DNA of 64,000 nt from Bhargavaea sp. CC-171006 (GTDB lineage Bacteria; Bacillota; Bacilli; Bacillales_A; Planococcaceae). Positions within the stretch are counted from its first letter, which is position 1; each line of letters starts with the position of its first letter. The notes beneath the pieces were generated by a model. The model was not told the origin of the DNA, made no database searches, and saw only the letters and a program-made list of their open reading frames with translations. The stretch covers positions 62,001 through 126,000 of the forward strand of contig NZ_QUZH01000033.1 of NCBI RefSeq assembly GCF_009761675.1, read 5' to 3'. This document shows positions 32,234 to 41,100 of the stretch, in pieces. A program made the position numbers and the translations under genes.

Positions 32234-32559
32234 CCCTCGACAGGATTGTCATCAACTGTTTCCGCTATCTCGAGGTTCGGGATATGCGCGAAGTGGAGGA
32301 GATGACATTGAGGGAGTATCTTCTCCGGATGCATGCCTATCGCCTCAAAAGGATTGATGAAAACCGGAACATCCACCTGCAAGCCTGGCTCAATTTTCTC
32401 GCTACGTCGACGAAGGAGAAAGGATCTAAGCAGGTGCCGGTCTATCCGAAATTCGAGGACTTCTTTGATTACGAGAAAGAGCTCAAAGAGGTGGAAGGCG
32501 TGAAGAAAAATCCGAGAAATCTCCGCCTCGCAAACCTTGCCGCGAGTGTGAACGGGTGA
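32149..32559 (+). CDS. Tail assembly chaperone, -1 frame extension (gpT-like)
   Basis: This frame is open from just after TGA (32146-32148) to 32559 and overlaps the zero-frame gene by ~85 bp. After a -1 shift at 32152-32158 the fusion continues ATAVEEGILPTGGGRGSSES then RLTLDRIVINCFRYLEVRDM and on to ASVNG. An internal ATG at 32284 has no good ribosome-binding site, so the frameshift is the likely route. Same layout as lambda G/GT. Confidence 0.85.
   Translation, partial: DGKATAVEEGILPTGGGRGSSESRAERLTLDRIVINCFRYLEVRDMREVEEMTLREYLLRMHAYRLKRIDENRNIHLQAWLNFLATSTKEKGSKQVPVYPKFEDFFDYEKELKEVEGVKKNPRNLRLANLAASVNG
32152..32158 (+). promoter_or_regulatory. Programmed -1 ribosomal frameshift site GGGAAAG
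   Basis: The heptamer reads G GGA AAG in the zero frame, the X XXY YYZ form and the same heptamer known for lambda G-GT. The -1 frame has a stop six bases upstream and is open downstream. Confidence 0.88.
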
Positions 32560-32575
32560 GAAAGGAGGTCACACT

Positions 32576-35353
32576 ATGGCCCAAACTTACGCGGTGGAAG
32601 CCATACTCAAAGCGAATACTACAGGTTTCGAGCAGGGTTTTCGCGCCGCCGCGGAAGCCGCCCGGAATTTCCAGTCCTCAATAGATAGGATTAGCACCGC
32701 TGGCATCGAGAGGGCCGGACGGGAGTTCCAGACAGCAGGGAACAACATGAAATCTGCCGGAAAGAGTGTCATGGGTATCGGTGCCGGCTTGACTGCTGGT
32801 CTGACCGTTCCGATCGTCGGTGCGGCTGCAGCCGCTTCTAAGCTCGGCATGGATTTCGACGATTCAATGGCTCAAGTATCGGCGGTCTCGGGAGCCACAG
32901 GGAGTGACTTGGACAAGCTCAGGGGTCTTGCCCGGGAGATGGGAGCTACGACTCGATACTCCGCTTCCGAAGCCGCTGAGGGTCTGAATTACATGGCAAT
33001 GGCGGGCTGGAAAACGGATCAGATGATGGCCGGACTTCCGGCAATCCTGAATCTCGCCGCTGCTGCCGGTGAGGATCTTGGCGTTACTTCGGATATTGTG
33101 ACCGACGCCTTGACCGGGTTCGGGCTGAAGGCAGAGGATGCCGGGATGTTTGCTGACGTTCTGGCCGCCGCGTCGTCGAACGCCAACACCAACGTCGCTA
33201 TGCTTGGGGAATCGTTTAAGTACGTTGCTCCGGTTGCGGGTGCACTCGGTTACTCAGCTCAGGACGTAGCGGTTGCCCTCGGGCTGATGGCGAATGCGGG
33301 CATTAAGGGGTCGCAAGCTGGTACGTCTCTCAGAACGATGATGACAAACCTTTCGGCCCCGACAAAGCAAATGCAAGAGGCGATGGACGACCTCGGAATT
33401 TCCATCACCGACTCAAGTGGAGAAATGAAGCCGTTCGCGACGCTGATGGAAGAGCTTCGGACTAAATTCTCCACGCTTGACGAGGCTCAACAGGCTCAAT
33501 ACGCATCTACCATTTTTGGCAAGGAGGCAATGGCCGGCGCGCTCGCCATCATCAATGCCTCATCTGACGATTATGACAAGCTGACCACAGCTATCAACGA
33601 GTCAGAAGGGGCAGCGGCAAAAATGGCTGCGATCATGGAGGGGACACTCGGCGGAACGTGGCGAAGCATCCGGTCAGCGGTCGAGGAACTGGCATTGAAA
33701 TTGTATGAACAACTCCGGCCGGCTTTGCAGGCTATATCTGACGCTATCCTCACTTTCATCAATTGGCTGAACACAGCATCGCCGGCCGTGCAGAAGGTCG
33801 CAGTTGCGCTCGGAATCTTCCTTGCAGCCATCGGTCCTCTTATTGCCGGGATTGGACTATTAATCTTTATCGCTGGCTCATTGATTGGAAATTTCGGGGT
33901 GCTCGCTACGAAGTTTGCGCCACTCATTGCGAACTCTGCTCTTTTGCGCGTCGGGTTCGCCGGTATTTCACGGGCCATCAGTTTAATTTTCGGGCCTGTA
34001 GGCGTTCTGATCGCGGTCCTGTTGTCGCTCATTCCGGTGTTCGTCCGGCTCTACCAAGAAAATGAGACCTTCCGGAACGTGGTGCAGACGGTCTGGTCTT
34101 TTATACAAAATATTATCACCCAGGTAGTTTCCGCAGTGGTCTCTTTCGTGATGGATTTGTGGGGCCAATTGGTCGCTTTCTGGAACGAAAACGGACAAAT
34201 GATCCTGCAAGCGACACAGAACGCATGGTCTGTTATTTCATCGGTGATTTCCGTGGCGCTATCCGTTATTGCCGGGGTTTTCCGCGCGGTCTGGCCTGCA
34301 TTGCAAATTATAGTATCTGTTGTCTGGTCCGCCATAAAGGGCGTGATTCAAGGAGCGCTAAATATCATTCTTGGATTGGCGAAAACTTTTGCCGGCCTGT
34401 TCACCGGGAACTGGTCGAAAATGTGGTCCGGAGTGAAGCAATTATTCAGCGGCGCCCTTCAATTCGTCTGGAACCTACTGCAACTGACCTTCCTCGGCAA
34501 GATGATGGGGGCTGTCCGGACGTTCGCTGGCCTGTTGCGCGGCGGGGTTAGTTCAATGTGGTCCGCGGTGCGTGGTATTTTCACCTCAGCGCTCAATTCT
34601 ATTCGGAGCTTTTTCTCTAATTCATTCAACACTATGAAAAATATAGCGAATACGTCGCTCAGTACCATTCGCTCAACCGTGAGCAACGTCCTATCCGCTA
34701 TTCGGAGTGTTTTCTCCTCATCACTATCGACTATTCTTTCGACGGTGCGGTCAAAGTTTCTCCAGATGGTTTCTGCAATACGAAGCGCACTATCAACTGC
34801 AGTTAGCACGGTGCGCTCGATGATTACCAACATGATAACCGCCGTCAAATCCGGAGCATCTCGGATGGTAACAGCCGGGAAGGATCTGATCCGCGGTCTC
34901 ATCAACGGTATCAAGAACATGGGAGCTGCAGCTATAGGGGCCATTACCCGAGTCGTGGATGGGGTCATCAACAAGGCGAAAAGCCTGCTGAAAATCAAGT
35001 CTCCGTCCCGGGTATTTCGACAGTTCGGGGAATACACTTCGGAGGGATTGGCAATCGGCGTAAGTTCCGAGGCTGGAGCCGCTATTCGTGCAGTGTCAGA
35101 CATGGCGAGCGGCATGACTAAGGCGTTTGTTCCAGACCTTGCGATGCCGGAGGGTGACTATGCAAAGCAGATTCGCACAATCAACAGTCAAGCCGAGCGA
35201 CAGTTGACGGCACAATTTGATAGCGAACTAAGCGTCAGCCGTCAGCCAGCATACATCAGTCTCAGGATCGGAAGCGGTGACTTTGAGGCTTTCGTCGAAG
35301 ATATTTCAAGATCACAGGACCGTATGACCTTCCGACGGCGGAGACGACCATGA
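32576..35353 (+). CDS. Tail tape measure protein
   Basis: 925 residues. N-terminal TP901-type tape measure domain (~70-330, DFDDSMAQVSAVSGATGSDL and GSQAGTSLRTMMTNLSAPTK). Then hydrophobic segments (~400-520), a long repetitive helical region rich in Trp-Ser and Ser-Thr repeats (SVVWSAIKG, IRSFFSNSF), and a conserved KSLLKIKSPSRVFRQFGEYT near 805-825. At ~1.5 angstrom per residue the tail would be about 140 nm. Confidence 0.94.
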   Translation: MAQTYAVEAILKANTTGFEQGFRAAAEAARNFQSSIDRISTAGIERAGREFQTAGNNMKSAGKSVMGIGAGLTAGLTVPIVGAAAAASKLGMDFDDSMAQVSAVSGATGSDLDKLRGLAREMGATTRYSASEAAEGLNYMAMAGWKTDQMMAGLPAILNLAAAAGEDLGVTSDIVTDALTGFGLKAEDAGMFADVLAAASSNANTNVAMLGESFKYVAPVAGALGYSAQDVAVALGLMANAGIKGSQAGTSLRTMMTNLSAPTKQMQEAMDDLGISITDSSGEMKPFATLMEELRTKFSTLDEAQQAQYASTIFGKEAMAGALAIINASSDDYDKLTTAINESEGAAAKMAAIMEGTLGGTWRSIRSAVEELALKLYEQLRPALQAISDAILTFINWLNTASPAVQKVAVALGIFLAAIGPLIAGIGLLIFIAGSLIGNFGVLATKFAPLIANSALLRVGFAGISRAISLIFGPVGVLIAVLLSLIPVFVRLYQENETFRNVVQTVWSFIQNIITQVVSAVVSFVMDLWGQLVAFWNENGQMILQATQNAWSVISSVISVALSVIAGVFRAVWPALQIIVSVVWSAIKGVIQGALNIILGLAKTFAGLFTGNWSKMWSGVKQLFSGALQFVWNLLQLTFLGKMMGAVRTFAGLLRGGVSSMWSAVRGIFTSALNSIRSFFSNSFNTMKNIANTSLSTIRSTVSNVLSAIRSVFSSSLSTILSTVRSKFLQMVSAIRSALSTAVSTVRSMITNMITAVKSGASRMVTAGKDLIRGLINGIKNMGAAAIGAITRVVDGVINKAKSLLKIKSPSRVFRQFGEYTSEGLAIGVSSEAGAAIRAVSDMASGMTKAFVPDLAMPEGDYAKQIRTINSQAERQLTAQFDSELSVSRQPAYISLRIGSGDFEAFVEDISRSQDRMTFRRRRRP

Positions 35354-35369
35354 GAGGGGAGGGAAACCT

Positions 35370-36152
35370 ATGTATGAATTTACGAAAGTCTCAGAAGTAG
35401 CATCAGAAACAAGCAACAGTCTAATGACCATCTTTAACGGAGTGAACCTGGACACTGAACTTTCGGATTCAGCCGGTTTTTTCAGGACTCTCTCCGTTTC
35501 AGGGCGAGGCGTGTCGAGCAGGCGTTTGCTCATGAGTGAACAAAGCCTCCGACACGGATCTCGGGAAAGGGGATACTCGCTGGACGTTAGGGAGATAGTA
35601 GTCCGCTTTCAAATTAAAGACCGAACATCGGAAGGTCTGAGAGAAAGGTTCAACAGACTGAACGGCCTCCTTATCGGTAGCAAAAAGGAACTCCGATTCA
35701 CTGATGAGGAAGCTTATTTCATCGGAACTCTTTCAGGGGGTGAAACTCCAGAGGAAACCTCGAATGACATTATTGGTACGCTCAATTTCATCTGTTCAGA
35801 TCCCGTTAAGAGAAAGGCTCAAAAAGTCCTGCCAGTCACCACCACTTTTTCACCGTTCACCATCACCGGCCAGGATAAGACGCCGTGGATCAGCCGCACA
35901 ACCTTCCCGGCTCCGGCGTCTTCTTATGTTCTCGAAACCAACAAAGGCGGCCGCATCGAACTGAAATACTCGTTCATTGCTGGAGACGTCCTGGAGATCG
36001 ATTACGAAAAACGGAAGATCACGCTCAACGGGAAGAACATCCAGACCGCGATGCAGATCGTGCCGACGCGGTGGTTTATGTTGGTGCCGGGGGCAGTGGA
36101 GATGAAGGCGAGTCATGCGACTACGGTTGAGTACACGGAACGATTTTATTGA
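35370..36152 (+). CDS. Distal tail protein (Dit)
   Basis: 260 residues. SRRLLMSEQSLRHGSRERGY, LLIGSKKELRFTDEEAYFIG and NDIIGTLNFICSDP are typical of Dit/phage tail family proteins. It forms the hub joining tail tube to tip. It follows the tape measure and precedes the tail tip protein, apart from the accessory insertion. Confidence 0.9.
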   Translation: MYEFTKVSEVASETSNSLMTIFNGVNLDTELSDSAGFFRTLSVSGRGVSSRRLLMSEQSLRHGSRERGYSLDVREIVVRFQIKDRTSEGLRERFNRLNGLLIGSKKELRFTDEEAYFIGTLSGGETPEETSNDIIGTLNFICSDPVKRKAQKVLPVTTTFSPFTITGQDKTPWISRTTFPAPASSYVLETNKGGRIELKYSFIAGDVLEIDYEKRKITLNGKNIQTAMQIVPTRWFMLVPGAVEMKASHATTVEYTERFY

Positions 36153-36164
36153 GGAGGGATTGGA

Positions 36165-36401
36165 ATGAGTGAAAAAGAGGTTAATTACGAACCAATTCGT
36201 AGCGATATTTACATCGGATCTAGAAATGCAGATGTAGTTTGGTCAAGGGCAGAGGAGACAACAAAGCTGGACCGCATCGAGCGGAAATTGGATAAGCTCC
36301 TCAACCTTGTGGAAGGCAAAGAGCTTTCAGTGAAAATTGATGGTGCCGAAATCATTGATGCTATCACAAAAGCTGACCGTCTAAAACGAGCCCGGATTTA
36401 A
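36165..36401 (+). CDS. Small tail-region protein, unknown
   Basis: 78 residues with a short coiled coil (TKLDRIERKLDKLLNLVEGK). TGAGGAGGGATTGG precedes the ATG. A strong terminator follows, marking the left edge of an accessory insertion. No family recognised. Confidence 0.6.
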   Translation: MSEKEVNYEPIRSDIYIGSRNADVVWSRAEETTKLDRIERKLDKLLNLVEGKELSVKIDGAEIIDAITKADRLKRARI

Positions 36402-36411
36402 ATAATCAATT

Positions 36412-36463
36412 AGGAGCTCCAACTTGCCGAATCCATGGAGGAACGAGTGGAGCTCCTCGTTTT
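36412..36463. terminator. Terminator at the left edge of the accessory cassette
   Basis: AGGAGCTCCA (36412-36421) and TGGAGCTCCT (36448-36457) form a perfect 10-bp stem followed by CGTTTTAATC. It would stop late tail transcription before the counter-oriented genes. Confidence 0.75.
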
Positions 36464-36507
36464 AATCTAGGTATGGAATCTAGGTGTGGAAAGGTTACAA
36501 GAGTGAA

Positions 36508-36708
36508 TTAATTAATGACAAATTCGATTGATCTGATTTCGTTTACTTTTAGCGGGATCTGACCGTTAGAACCATAAACAACAACATCAGAATTATTTGC
36601 TTGAGTTGTTTTTAATTTTTCGAAAAAATTCTTATCGAAATAGTCTGGAACTCCGTCGATAATTATCGATTGTCCATTTTTTAAATTCACCCGGGTCTCT
36701 ATTTTCAT
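36508..36708 (-). CDS. Small accessory protein, counter-oriented, unknown
   Basis: 66 residues from the ATG at 36708, with AAGGTGG nine bases upstream; a longer frame to 36879 lacks one. Predicted small alpha/beta protein (MKIETRVNLKNGQSIIIDGV). It runs against the tail operon and is AT-rich. Together with the next minus-strand gene it forms a leftward cassette. No family recognised. Confidence 0.55.
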   Translation of the reverse strand: MKIETRVNLKNGQSIIIDGVPDYFDKNFFEKLKTTQANNSDVVVYGSNGQIPLKVNEIRSIEFVIN

Positions 36709-36748
36709 TATGTCTGACCACCTTTTCATTTTTATTGGAGTGAGTTGA

Positions 36749-36862
36749 ATGATAAATGATTTTATCGACCTAACACAGGGACAACTATTGTTGAAATACT
36801 GGTGGCTTTGGTTGATTATCGTGATAATTGGCGTGGTAAATTTAAAGAAAAGTTCATCATGA
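36749..36862 (+). CDS. 37-residue membrane protein in the accessory cassette
   Basis: ATG 36749 with TTGGAGTGAG upstream encodes MINDFIDLTQGQLLLKYWWL, a hydrophobic helix and a KKSSS tail. It lies on the plus strand between the two leftward genes and overlaps the end of the 208-aa gene by 6 bp tail to tail. Function unknown. Confidence 0.45.
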   Translation: MINDFIDLTQGQLLLKYWWLWLIIVIIGVVNLKKSSS

Positions 36863-37483
36863 TAGACAAAACTCTGCAAAGTTGCGCCCTAACTTAGAGA
36901 GTTTGACGCTTTCAGCAAGCGCATTGTCTACGCCACCACCAACGTTCATATTACCTGTATAGACTTCGAGAAGCCCTAAGGTTCTAAACTTATTGATCGA
37001 AGCCAAGATGATATAAGGGTCATCAATGAAAGGAGATTCTATGTTGGAAACGGGAACGGCATGTTCTTGTTTGTATAGCAATACAAGCATCTCAATATCC
37101 AATTCAGAGAGAGAATCAAGTGCATCTAAGTAGTATTCTTCGTTCTGATAAGTGGAGCTATTTACACCTTGAATTAAAGCATTTATGAAGAAAGTCTTGA
37201 ATTTCTCTTGTTTTATTTCACGAGCTTCCCTTTCAATCTTCCTGGACACCTTTTCAATCAACATGGAGAGATATTCATCGTCGTGATAGCTATTTCTTAC
37301 AACGTCGGTGAGTTGTTCATCAAAACTTTTAATAGTACTAGCAACATCAGAATAAAACTTTTCCAGCCGTTCTTTTTCCTTTTTGGCTTTGGTAGAAGAA
37401 TATACAGTCGCCAAACTTCCGCCAACGTAGGGGATTAAGCTTAAGCCTGCAGCAATAACGGTAACCTTGTTATCCTCTTGAAT
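36857..37483 (-). CDS. Counter-oriented accessory protein with glycine-rich hydrophobic N-terminus
   Basis: About 208 residues. The N-terminus (VTVIAAGLSLIPYVGGSLAT) is a glycine-rich hydrophobic segment. The middle is coiled coil (KAKKEKERLEKFYSDVASTI), and the C-terminal ~90 residues look like a winged helix. The only well placed initiator behind the strong GGGAGGTGATT site is AUU at 37483 or 37486; GTG at 37492 is only 3 nt or less from it. AT-rich, opposite to the late operon, so probably expressed in the lysogen. Membrane-active defence or immunity is one possibility; the family was not recognised. Confidence 0.6.
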   Translation of the reverse strand: MQEDNKVTVIAAGLSLIPYVGGSLATVYSSTKAKKEKERLEKFYSDVASTIKSFDEQLTDVVRNSYHDDEYLSMLIEKVSRKIEREAREIKQEKFKTFFINALIQGVNSSTYQNEEYYLDALDSLSELDIEMLVLLYKQEHAVPVSNIESPFIDDPYIILASINKFRTLGLLEVYTGNMNVGGGVDNALAESVKLSKLGRNFAEFCLS

Positions 37484-37538
37484 AATAATCACCTCCCTCC
37501 CGTCTGTCACCATTCGACAGCAGGATAGGAAATCCTTC

Positions 37539-37561
37539 AAGAAAGGAGGAAATCAGTGGAA
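37539..37561 (+). repeat. Duplicated ribosome-binding/start region, left copy
   Basis: Matches 38143-38165 at 21 of 23 positions, including AAGAAAGGAGGAAA and a start codon (GTG here, ATG there) followed by GAA. This copy opens only a four-codon frame (GTG GAA GTT CAC TGA). It looks like the remnant of the original tail-gene start left by insertion of the DUF2441 gene. Confidence 0.6.
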
Positions 37562-37594
37562 GTTCACTGAATTGATGACTAAAGGAGGGGGACT

Positions 37595-38113
37595 ATGAAA
37601 GAAGTTAATGGTGAGGTTTTTTACCATATCAATTCAAAGAGCAACCACAACCCTTATGATCTTTTGAGGATAGGTGACAAATTCAAAGTTGGAGATAAGT
37701 TAAATCCTTTCATGAAATTGTACGAAGACGAGGCACCACCACTTGAACTAGATCGGAAAGTATTATTTAATGCAGCAGTTTTCTATTGGCACTATACAAG
37801 GGAAATAACTCTTGAGCAGATCAGGCTATCGATTAACAATGAATTGCCTTCCAGGTTTAATTCCTTATGGGTCACTGATTACGATCGAATCCAAAGATGG
37901 CGACAGCAATTTGCAAAATCAGAGCATCAGGTTTTAGAACTCTCGCTGACCGGTCAAATCTTTCAATGTGATGCAGGTTGGGTTGAGGGCAACCCCATTC
38001 CGTTGTCTACTTTACGACAGAAAGCCGGGTATTACTGGTCTGGGGAAATAGTTAAGCCTGACAGCTTAGAGTATTTATTCGAAGGTGAAGCAGAAGTGAT
38101 AAGAATTTTATAG
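37595..38113 (+). CDS. DUF2441-like protein, possible ADP-ribosyltransferase
   Basis: 172 residues. FYHINSKSNHNPYDLLRIGD at the N-terminus, LEQIRLSINNELPSRFNSLW in the middle, then YDRIQRW and a C-terminal YYWSGE follow the DUF2441 pattern. I recall this family as belonging to the ADP-ribosyltransferase superfamily, in which case His11 would be the NAD-binding residue. The gene is AT-rich, sits between Dit-region genes and the tail tip gene, and is framed by a duplicated ribosome-binding site. It is probably a moron; a toxin or anti-phage effector role is a hypothesis. Confidence 0.65.
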   Translation: MKEVNGEVFYHINSKSNHNPYDLLRIGDKFKVGDKLNPFMKLYEDEAPPLELDRKVLFNAAVFYWHYTREITLEQIRLSINNELPSRFNSLWVTDYDRIQRWRQQFAKSEHQVLELSLTGQIFQCDAGWVEGNPIPLSTLRQKAGYYWSGEIVKPDSLEYLFEGEAEVIRIL

Positions 38114-38134
38114 CACTCGTTAGAGTGCTTCCTT
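38113..38134 (+). terminator. Weak terminator after the DUF2441 gene
   Basis: GCACTC-GTTA-GAGTGC (38113-38128) followed by TTCCTTG. The short T-content suggests only partial termination. Confidence 0.45.
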
Positions 38135-38142
38135 GATTCTAA

Positions 38143-38165
38143 AAGAAAGGAGGAAACCAATGGAA
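38143..38165 (+). repeat. Ribosome-binding/start region, right (functional) copy
   Basis: Right-hand member of the 23-bp imperfect repeat that frames the DUF2441 gene. It contains AAAGGAGG and the ATG of the tail tip gene at 38160. Confidence 0.6.
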
Positions 38166-41100
38166 AACAATAGTGTGGAACTATACATCTTCGGGCCGGA
38201 CGATCAGTTGATGACGTCCATCACAGAAGAAACCGGACTATACGCAGCACGGTTCAAAGAGGGCATCAATCAGGTGTCCTCTTTCACATTTACTGTGGAC
38301 GCCACAGCTGAAGCGGCCGCCCATGTAGTTGAGGAAAACCAAGTCGTGTTTCGTGACAAGGAAGGCGACTTCCGTCTATTTGTCATCAAGGAGCCGACGG
38401 ACCGAGATGGCCCGGACGGACCGGAAACAGAAGCCGTCTGCGAGCCTTGGTACATGGAACTCAAGGAGCATATCGTCCTGGACCGTCGATTCGTGAATCA
38501 AACGGCTGACGTTGCGCTCAATGCGGCACTCGAAGGAACCCGGGCAACCGGCCGTGTGATCGGAGAGCTTGGTAGAGCAACTACAAACTTTTACCGTTTG
38601 CCCGCTATCGATGCGATCTGGGAGATCCCCAATGTCTGGGGCGGCGAGCTGAAGGATGTAGTTGAGTTTGACGGCAGCCGAATAAAGGCCCGGCGAATAG
38701 AGCTGCACATGCGGCGTGGCGCCGACCGGGGCAAGGTCTTCGAAATCGACCATGACATCGAGGAGATTGAACGTACCGTGCTGTCCTACCCGCTGACCGC
38801 GATGTACGGCTGGGGTGCGTCACTCGAGATTGAGGACGAGCAGGGAGAGCATACCGGCGGATATACGCGCTATATCGATTTTGCTGATGTTGAGTGGTCG
38901 AAGGCAAAAGGTGATCCAGTCGACAAACCGAAAGGTCAGAAATGGGTTGGTGATCCAGCTGCTTTGCAACGATACGGCCGGCTGCACAACGGGAAGCGTC
39001 TGCATAGGGAAGGACAGTACAGCAATCATGACATCGAGGATCCCGCGGAACTGCTCGAGGCCACATGGCTCCACTTGCAGGACGTCAAAGAACCGGAGGT
39101 CAACTATCGCTTGTCTGTGGCATTGCTGGAACGGTTGGCAGGCTACGAGCATGAGCACGTCCAGTTGGGAGATACTGCCGCTGCCATCGACCGGGAGTTT
39201 TCCCGGGAGATTGTCATCCAGTCCCGCGTCATTTCAATCGAGTACGACATCATCGATATTGAGGCGACGGGCATTGTGGAGATGGGACAGTTCCTCTCCG
39301 CCTATGAACAGAACCTCGGCCGTGAGATTGATGAAATCCGGAACGAATTGAATGACACACGATCCCGTGCAGACCGGCCTGTTACCAATGACCGGTTCCT
39401 GGACGTCAAACCCGGGACGCCATCCAATGTACTGGCAGCGGGCGGCTTTCGGGTCATCCAGCTCTACTGGAATTACGACAGCAACGTCAATATAGCTCAC
39501 TACGAAGTCTACGGCTCGCAAGTCGCATCGTTCGTGCCTGATTCTCAGCACCTGCTTTACCGTGGGCGGACGTCAGCCTTTTCTCATGAAGTAAATACTG
39601 ATGAAACCTGGTATTACTACGTCCGGGCGGTCAATCAACGCGGCACGCCGGGAGAATACAGTGTACGGGCATCCGCAGCTACTGTTCGTCTCCTCAGCGA
39701 TGACATTTTATTCGGCGAGATATTGGCGGAGCATCTTTCCGACAACCTCGACATCGCTGAAAAGCTCGCACAGGATACAATCGACCGAATCAACGCCGGG
39801 CCTCTCGAAGAAGTCGAAACGGCCAGGGCTGAGGCGATCGAAAACGCAAAGGCTGCGCTTGAGGCCGCTAAGAAAGATGCGACTGAGAAGGCGAACACCG
39901 CCCGGTCCGAAGCGATCAGCGCTGCAGAACAGGCGCTAGAGACAGCCAGGGCAGCCATTCTTGATGCCGCGGCAACTGACGCCTACACCAAAGCGTCCGC
40001 TGCGCAGAACGCCGCCATAAAGGATGCTGAAAGGAAGATCTCGGCGGCGGAAACCCGGCTCAATACGGCGATCGGCGGCAAGGCGGATGCGAACTCTGTT
40101 TACACGATTACCGAAGTGGACAATGCCCTCAAGGGCAAAGTCTCCACGTCAACATATACAACGGACCAAAACGGCATTATCAACCGCCTGGACAATGCAG
40201 AAACAAGCATCGAACAGAACGCAACGGCCATCACGTCGAAAGCATCCACGGAAGTCGTCAACGGCATCGCCGGCCGTGTAGAGACAGCCGAGACGACGAT
40301 CACGCAGCAGGCCGGGATGATTTCCAGCAAAGCCGAGAAAGCGTACGTTGACACGGTTTCAGGCGTGGCCAGCAGTGCGAAGACAACCGCAGAACAAACG
40401 GCCGAGGGTTTGAGGTCCAAAGCGGAGACAGCGACAGTAAATGCGTTGACCGGCCGAGTTGAAACGGCTGAGACTACCATCAGCCAGCATGCCACCGCGA
40501 TATCGTCGAAAGCAGAGAAATCAACCGTGGACACTGTCAGCGGTGTCGCCAATAGCGCAAAAACCCTTGCCGAACAGACGGCCGAGGGTTTGAAGTCTAA
40601 AGCCGAGACAAAGACCGTGAACGCGCTCTCGGGCAGGGTCGAAACTGCGGAAAGCACAATATCTCAGCATGCAGGACTGATCAGCTCTAAAGTAGATGCA
40701 AAGTATGTAACTGGTGCAATCGCGGACCTTAACATCAACGACAGGAACTTGATTCGTAACAGTGGTTTATTCAAAAACAGACATGGTTGGACATCAGGTA
40801 CAGTAGTCATGAAAGATGGTGTTCCTGTTCTTCAAACCACTGGCACCTTGTCTAACGTTGATGATCTTGCTCTAGAACCAGGCACAGAATATGTAATAAC
40901 GATGGTATTCATGCTCAGCTTCGATTTCAATGCCACCAATAACGTCCCTAACCATATCTATGTACGCTATCCTGGAGAGTCAACTCAATCTGCAATGGAT
41001 GGATCGCCAACGTTAATCGGCGGAAATCGTCTCTTGAAAGCAAACGAATGGCATACCGTATCTCTTAGATTCAAGACAAAAGCAGATACAACAAAGATTC

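Noticed and set aside
32284-32559. Separate gene starting at ATG 32284
   Set aside because: It has no good ribosome-binding site and its frame is open back to just before the GGGAAAG slippery site, so it is better explained as the frameshift extension.
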